DNA of 17,228 nucleotides from QHXW01 sp041486185 (lineage in GTDB: Bacteria > Acidobacteriota > Terriglobia > Bryobacterales > Bryobacteraceae): the NCBI GenBank assembly GCA_041486185.1, contig JBGPKX010000089.1, positions 1 through 17,228 of the forward strand. The letters are read 5' to 3'. The position numbers and the translations under genes are program-made. The notes below the pieces were generated by a model, which saw only the letters and a program-made list of their open reading frames with translations, ran no database searches and was not told where the DNA came from. Every line of letters starts with the position of its first letter. Position 1 is the first letter of the stretch. Of this stretch, positions 13,587-17,228 are shown in pieces.

Positions 13587-13919
13587 ATGGCCGGCTACTA
13601 TCACGATGAGGACTTGCCGCGCTTTCCCGAGGTTGGCAAGAACGCGCCCGATCTGTGGAAGAAATTTTCCGAATGGTACGGCGCGGTTTTCGCGGAAGGC
13701 GCGCTGACCGAGCGTGAAAAGTGCCTGATCGCGCTGGGGGTGGCGCACGCCGTGCAGTGCCCGTATTGCATCGACGCCTATACGCAGGCGTGTCTCGAGA
13801 AGGGCTCGAATCTCGAACAGATGAGCGAAGCCGTCCATGTGGCATCCGCCATCCGCGGAGGAGCGTCTTTAGTGCATGGCATGCAAATGCGCAACGCAGC
13901 CGCGAAGGTAAGCATGTGA
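13587..13919 (+). CDS. Arsenosugar-associated carboxymuconolactone decarboxylase/AhpD-like protein
   Basis: A 110-residue protein of the carboxymuconolactone decarboxylase/AhpD fold. The helix TEREKCLIALGVAHAVQCPYC at 41-61 ends in a CxxC pair (C58, C61), and AVHVASAIRGGASLVHG at 82-98 is the second conserved helix. The His that follows CxxC in AhpD peroxidases is replaced by Tyr (CIDAY), as I recall for the small proteins that accompany ArsS. Its role beside ArsS is not established; a thiol-redox partner is a reasonable guess. GAGGT lies 7 bases before the ATG. The last four bases overlap the GTG start of arsS, so the two are translationally coupled. Confidence 0.85.
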   Translation: MAGYYHDEDLPRFPEVGKNAPDLWKKFSEWYGAVFAEGALTEREKCLIALGVAHAVQCPYCIDAYTQACLEKGSNLEQMSEAVHVASAIRGGASLVHGMQMRNAAAKVSM

Positions 13920-14956
13920 GTCTGGCGAGCGCGGCACATCCGCTGGCTTCTTCCACGGCCCAGTTGCGTGTGCTGAACGGCGCGACGCACGCGCGAAAGC
14001 CGTTTACCGAGGCGCTGGCGGAATCGGGGCTCGCGCCCCTAACCGCCACCGGGATCTCGGTTTTTCAAATCAACGTGGGCAAGCTGTGCAACCAGACTTG
14101 CGGGCATTGCCACGTGGACGCCGGTCCAGACCGTCGCGAGATCATGACGCGCGGGACTGCCGAGTTGTGTATCGAAGCGTTGCGCGCGAGTGAGATCCCA
14201 ACCGTAGACATCACGGGCGGCGCGGCCGAGCTCAATCCAAATTTCCGCTGGCTGGTGGAGCAAAGCCGCGCTCTGGGCCGGCAAGTGATGGACCGCTGCA
14301 ATCTCACGGTACTATTGCTGCCCTCGCAGACCGATCTGGCGGAATTTCTTGCGGCCCACGAGGTCGAAATCGTGGCCAGCCTGCCGTACTATCTCGAGCC
14401 GCAGACCGATGCGCAGCGGGGCGAAGGCGTTTTCGCCAAGTCCATGGAGGCCCTTCGAAAGCTGAATGCGATGGGGTATGGGCGCGAGGGATCGGGTTTG
14501 CGGCTGGATCTGGTCTACAACCCGGTGGGGGCTTTCCTGCCGCCGGCACAGCGTTCCGTTGAGGCGGATTTCAAACGCGAGCTTGCGCGGCGGCACGGCA
14601 TTGTATTCAACTCGCTTTACACCATCACCAACATGCCGATCAGCCGCTTCCTCGATTTTCTGCTGCGCAGCGGCAACTATGAACGCTATATGGACAAGCT
14701 CGTGAACGCTTACAACCCGGTGGCGGCCGGCGGGGTCATGTGCCGCTATACGCTTTCGGTTGGTTGGGACGGGACGCTCTACGATTGCGACTTCAACCAG
14801 ATGCTCGACCTGCCGCTGGGGTTCGGCGTGCCGGCGCATATCCGCGATTTCAACACCGCGCTGCTCGATGGCCGGCGCATCACCGTGGGCCAGCACTGTT
14901 ACGGATGCACGGCGGGCAGCGGGTCCAGTTGCGGCGGGGTCACCTTGCAAAGCTAA
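13916..14956 (+). CDS. arsS: Arsenosugar biosynthesis radical SAM protein ArsS
   Basis: A 346-residue radical SAM enzyme. The CxxxCxxC cluster motif is in KLCNQTCGHCHVDAGPDR (C58, C62, C65), followed by the strand VDITGGAAELNPNF. The C-terminal half holds the cysteine-rich region of the family: MCRYTLSVGWDGTLYDCDFN and a final HCYGCTAGSGSSCGG with C328, C331 and C339 that could bind a further cluster. ArsS adds the 5'-deoxyadenosyl group from SAM to dimethylated arsenic, on the way to arsenosugars. The start is placed at GTG 13916, inside the upstream stop (ATGTGA), with AAGGT shortly before it. A longer frame exists upstream but only by reading through the partner gene. The arsenic methyltransferase arsM usually paired with it is not in this window. 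Confidence 0.92.
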   Translation: MSLASAAHPLASSTAQLRVLNGATHARKPFTEALAESGLAPLTATGISVFQINVGKLCNQTCGHCHVDAGPDRREIMTRGTAELCIEALRASEIPTVDITGGAAELNPNFRWLVEQSRALGRQVMDRCNLTVLLLPSQTDLAEFLAAHEVEIVASLPYYLEPQTDAQRGEGVFAKSMEALRKLNAMGYGREGSGLRLDLVYNPVGAFLPPAQRSVEADFKRELARRHGIVFNSLYTITNMPISRFLDFLLRSGNYERYMDKLVNAYNPVAAGGVMCRYTLSVGWDGTLYDCDFNQMLDLPLGFGVPAHIRDFNTALLDGRRITVGQHCYGCTAGSGSSCGGVTLQS

Positions 14957-15001
14957 TGGGTTGGTACGGATGAATCGTCCTCTGTTCCTCTTCTAGCTGC
15001 G

Positions 15002-15121
15002 TTGGCAGCGCCAGGCAATGTTCGCTACGACTCGCGGGCCAACCAGATTTATGCCGGGTACGGCGCAGGCATCGTGGATGTCGTCACGGGAAAGAAGATC
15101 GGCGATTTTCCACTGAATGGG
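15002..15121 (+). pseudogene. Fragment of a YncE/YVTN-type beta-propeller gene
   Basis: One frame reads APGNVRYDSRANQIYAGYG, then a segment ending in TGKKIGDFPLNG. This matches a single blade of YncE-like 40-residue propeller proteins (pattern NVRYD..TNRIYVGYG...VIDATTGK..G). The similarity stops on both sides and no start codon with a ribosome binding site is present, so it looks like a remnant about 40 codons long. Recognition is from memory of the repeat pattern. Confidence 0.45.
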
Positions 15122-15634
15122 CGCGGGAATCATGGGCGTGTTTCAGGGGCAGGATCGTTGAATATTACACCCCAATTAACCCAGAATTCCGCTGCGCGGT
15201 CGGCATTATTTGTACGCGACTTAAGGCGGCCATATCTTGCCGTGCTCCATTGCGGAGCGCAACCTGACGAGGTCCGCGTATACCAAGCGCAAACGTAGAC
15301 TTGCGTCGTAGGGGATATCCCTATAAGACCATTCGGGGCTTGTATTTTCGGCGCGGGTGGTGCTAGTCTTAGTTTCGACTGCGACATGAAAAATTTCCGT
15401 TTCGCGGTCGGCTGCAACACGGCAGGACGTTTGGTGTTCACGAGTGCATCCGTGCGCGTATCGAGACCCGGCCAACGCTCCCCAACCGAAATCTCATCTC
15501 CCAGGGGCGGTAGTGCAGCCCGGTCCCTATCGTCATCGAATTTCTTTACGCTGTTTCTTTGATGCACTTTGAACGCTTACGCGCTGACACGGGTTGCCGG
15601 CGCCGGGATTAGTGGGCAAGGAGGATTTTCAAGA
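15122..15634. other. Gap upstream of the T6SS genes, lower GC
   Basis: No convincing gene. A 145-codon minus-strand frame (15130-15567) has no recognisable motif. Base composition is visibly less GC-rich than the flanking genes, especially 15160-15420. The gap holds a palindrome with promoter-like boxes (15301-15327) and a CCGGCGCCGG palindrome at 15597-15606, just before the tssB ribosome binding site. Confidence 0.5.
15301..15327 (+). promoter_or_regulatory. Promoter-like boxes around a 10-bp palindrome
   Basis: TTGCGT at 15301-15306 and TATAAG at 15322-15327 are 15 bases apart. The perfect palindrome GGGATATCCC (15312-15321) sits in the spacer and touches the -10, a usual operator position. 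It lies about 310 bp before tssB, so control of the secretion genes is only a possibility. Confidence 0.3.
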
Positions 15635-15859
15635 ATGGCAAGACAAAGCACACAACATAAGCTCGATCGGGTGAGATCGCCACGAGTGCACATTACTTAT
15701 GACGTGGAAGTCGGCGGCGCGATCGAATTGAAGGAACTTCCGTTTGTTATGGGAGTACTGGGCGATTTCACGGGCCAGCCGGTGGAAGCCATGGCCAAGC
15801 TGAAGGACCGGAAATTTGTGGAAGTGAACCCCGACAACTTCGATAGCGTGCTGGCTTGA
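15635..15859 (+). CDS. tssB: T6SS contractile sheath small subunit TssB, N-terminal part (split by TGA)
   Basis: 74 residues corresponding to the first part of TssB (VipA/ImpB), which with TssC builds the contractile sheath of the type VI secretion system in the cytoplasm. The pattern is textbook: QHKLDRVRSPRVHITYDVE, then ELPFVMGVLGDFTG, then LKDRKFVEVNPDNFDSVLA. A strong AAGGAGG (15618-15624) sits 10 bases before the ATG. The frame then meets a TGA at 15857-15859, where homologues continue with one residue into MKPxLAF. The next codon is ATG and the rest of TssB follows in the same frame, so the break is one stop codon and not a frameshift. A CGA-to-TGA or GGA-to-TGA change would explain it. 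Confidence 0.9.
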   Translation: MARQSTQHKLDRVRSPRVHITYDVEVGGAIELKELPFVMGVLGDFTGQPVEAMAKLKDRKFVEVNPDNFDSVLA

Positions 15860-16156
15860 ATGAAGCCGCACCTCGCATTTTCCGTTGAAAACAAGCTCAC
15901 CGACGAGGCCGACGCCGGCCAGTTGAAGGTGGATCTGAACTTCAAGAGCTTGCAGGACTTCGAGCCGGAACAGGTGGCCAGGCAGGTGAAGCCTTTGCGC
16001 GAACTGCTCGAGTTGAGGACGCGCCTCTCGGACCTTCGGGGCAGTCTGCAGGGGAACGACAAGCTGGAGGAGTTGCTCCAGGACGTCATTAACAATACCG
16101 AGAAGTTGAGCAAGCTCAGGGAGGAAGTGAAGCCGGAGGGAGAACCCAATGCCTGA
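15860..16156 (+). CDS. tssB: T6SS contractile sheath small subunit TssB, C-terminal part
   Basis: 98 residues matching the remainder of TssB: MKPHLAFSVENKL, then VDLNFKSLQDFEPEQVARQV, PLRELLELRTRLSDL and the GNDKLEELLQDVI helix. Added to the first part the total is 172 residues, a usual TssB length. The ATG follows the TGA directly (TGAATG), an arrangement that allows a terminating ribosome to re-initiate, but no Shine-Dalgarno sequence lies before it. The last eight bases overlap tssC. The helices here are those that pack against TssC in known sheaths, so without this part no sheath is expected to form. Whether this half is made alone, by readthrough, or not at all cannot be told from sequence. 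Confidence 0.85.
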   Translation: MKPHLAFSVENKLTDEADAGQLKVDLNFKSLQDFEPEQVARQVKPLRELLELRTRLSDLRGSLQGNDKLEELLQDVINNTEKLSKLREEVKPEGEPNA

Positions 16157-17228
16157 GAAACAAAAGTCAGCTACTGCCGCTCAAGTCACCGAGCAGCAGG
16201 AGCGCGGCCTTCTGGATCAGATCGTCGAACAAGGGAAACTCGGTAAGGACCCCGCGGCACGCGAGCGCGGCAAGAGCCTGGTGAAGGAATTCGTGAGCCA
16301 GGTGTTGCAGGGCGAGATGACGGTGTCGCGCGACACCGAGTCCATGATCAACGCCCGCATCGCGCAGATCGACCATCTGCTCTCCATTCAGCTGAATGAA
16401 ATTCTACATCACGCCGATTTCCAAAAGCTGGAGGGGAGCTGGCGCGGCCTGAAGTACATGCTCGACCAGAGCGAAACCAGCGACATGCTGAAGATCAAGA
16501 TCCTGAATTGCAGCAAGAGAGAACTGCTGCGGGATCTGCAGCGAGCGCCGGAATTCGACCAGAGCGCGCTATTCAAGAAGGTCTATGAAGAGGAATTCGG
16601 CGTGTTCGGCGGCGCTCCCTTCGGGGCGTTGATGGGCGACTACGAATTCAGTAAAGGTCCGGAGGACCTGGAACTGCTCGAGAAGATCTCCAATGTGGCT
16701 TCGGCCGCGCACGCGCCATTCTTGTCGGCGGCGGCGCCTGAGCTGTTCAACATGGAGAGCTTCACTAACCTGGATGCGCCGCGCGACATCGCCAAGATTT
16801 TCGACACCACGGAGTATGCCAAGTGGAAGTCCTTCCGCCAGTCGGAGGATTCCCGTTACGTCGCGCTGACGCTGCCGCACATCCTGATGCGCCTGCCGTA
16901 TGGCAAGGACAACGTGCAGGTGGACGGCTTCAATTACGAAGAGAATGTGGACGGCACCGACCACACAAAGTATCTCTGGGGGAACGCTGCCTGGGCGCTG
17001 GGCTCGCGGCTGACGCAATCGTTCGCGCAATATAGCTGGTGCGCTTCTATCCGCGGCGTGGAGGGCGGCGGGCTGGTGGAAGGCTTGCCGACGCACAACT
17101 TCCGTACCGATGAAGGCGACATCGCGCTGAAGTGCCCGACCGAGGTTCAGATCAGCGACCGCCGCGAGAAGGAACTCGCGGACCAGGGCTTCGCGCCGCT
17201 GGTGCACTGCAAGGGCACGGACTACGCG
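16149..17228 (+). CDS. tssC: T6SS contractile sheath large subunit TssC (partial, runs off the window)
   Basis: 360 codons without a stop, about three quarters of the usual TssC (VipB/ImpC) of roughly 490-500 residues. Family landmarks in order: ARIAQIDHLLSIQLNEILHH, FQKLEGSWRGLKYML, FKKVYEEEFGVFGGAPFG, the GDYEFSKGPEDLELLEKIS segment, APFLSAAAPELF, WKSFRQSEDSRYVALTLP, FNYEENVDG, YLWGNAAWALGSRL and the later GLPTHNFRTDEGDIALKCP. TssC pairs with TssB to form the sheath that drives the Hcp tube and spike. The ATG overlaps the end of tssB by 8 bases, with GGAGGG at 16135-16140 as ribosome binding site, so it can be translated even if tssB is broken. Further tss genes presumably lie beyond the window. 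Confidence 0.95.
   Translation, partial: MPEKQKSATAAQVTEQQERGLLDQIVEQGKLGKDPAARERGKSLVKEFVSQVLQGEMTVSRDTESMINARIAQIDHLLSIQLNEILHHADFQKLEGSWRGLKYMLDQSETSDMLKIKILNCSKRELLRDLQRAPEFDQSALFKKVYEEEFGVFGGAPFGALMGDYEFSKGPEDLELLEKISNVASAAHAPFLSAAAPELFNMESFTNLDAPRDIAKIFDTTEYAKWKSFRQSEDSRYVALTLPHILMRLPYGKDNVQVDGFNYEENVDGTDHTKYLWGNAAWALGSRLTQSFAQYSWCASIRGVEGGGLVEGLPTHNFRTDEGDIALKCPTEVQISDRREKELADQGFAPLVHCKGTDYA

Noticed and set aside
15130..15567. 145-codon minus-strand frame before tssB
   Set aside because: No motifs, and it overlaps the propeller fragment and the promoter-like palindrome; probably chance in a lower-GC gap, although a remnant cannot be excluded.
15857..15900. Selenocysteine at the TGA inside tssB
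   Set aside because: No stable hairpin of bacterial SECIS type is evident in the bases after the TGA, sheath proteins are not known to use selenocysteine, and the residue at this place is not catalytic.

Overview
The window is high-GC DNA with dense genes on both strands, and it reads as chromosome from an Acidobacteriota member, probably of the Bryobacterales/Solibacter type. That placement is an inference from the gene types: a secreted M13 peptidase, a membrane-anchored PQQ-type propeller, DUF3500, an arsenosugar radical SAM protein, acidobacterial-looking secreted proteins of unknown function, and short GAGTGACC intergenic repeats. No rRNA gene or other decisive marker is present. No tRNA, rRNA, CRISPR array, intact insertion sequence or prophage was seen.

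Layout. 1-1076: a stand-alone receiver protein and a small four-cysteine protein, separated by a 13-bp tandem repeat. 1077-1621: a gene-poor gap. 1622-3443: a secreted protein of unknown function that resembles the start of heparinase II/III-like proteins, converging on and overlapping a DinB-family gene by 65 bp. 3657-8388: a Tat-exported DUF3500 protein, then ruvB and folK almost touching, then a secreted zinc peptidase of family M13. 8535-10254: two unrelated class I methyltransferases in tandem. 10335-13451: an exported protein with a VirB10/TrbI-like C-terminal domain, convergent with a membrane-anchored PQQ-type beta-propeller gene, which lies downstream of an MTH1187/YqgV-type thiamine-binding gene. 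13587-14956: a two-gene arsenosugar unit, a carboxymuconolactone decarboxylase-like protein overlapping arsS. 14957-15634: a gap holding a decayed beta-propeller fragment and possible promoter/operator elements. 15635-17228: the start of a type VI secretion cluster, tssB then tssC, which runs off the end.

The most striking observation is that tssB is cut by one in-frame TGA followed directly by ATG. The two halves (74 and 98 residues) together make a normal-length sheath protein in one reading frame, and tssC overlaps the second half with a good ribosome binding site. This is either a sequencing error, a recent nonsense mutation, or a truly split sheath subunit made by stop-start re-initiation. 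Other points worth a look are a VirB10-like barrel with a Gly/Ala-rich segment where the antenna would be, an arsS pair with no arsM next to it, several genes with a -10-like hexamer only 6-8 bases before the start codon (possible leaderless mRNAs), and the shared CGAGTGACCCA repeat, which is non-coding in one place and possibly translated in another.
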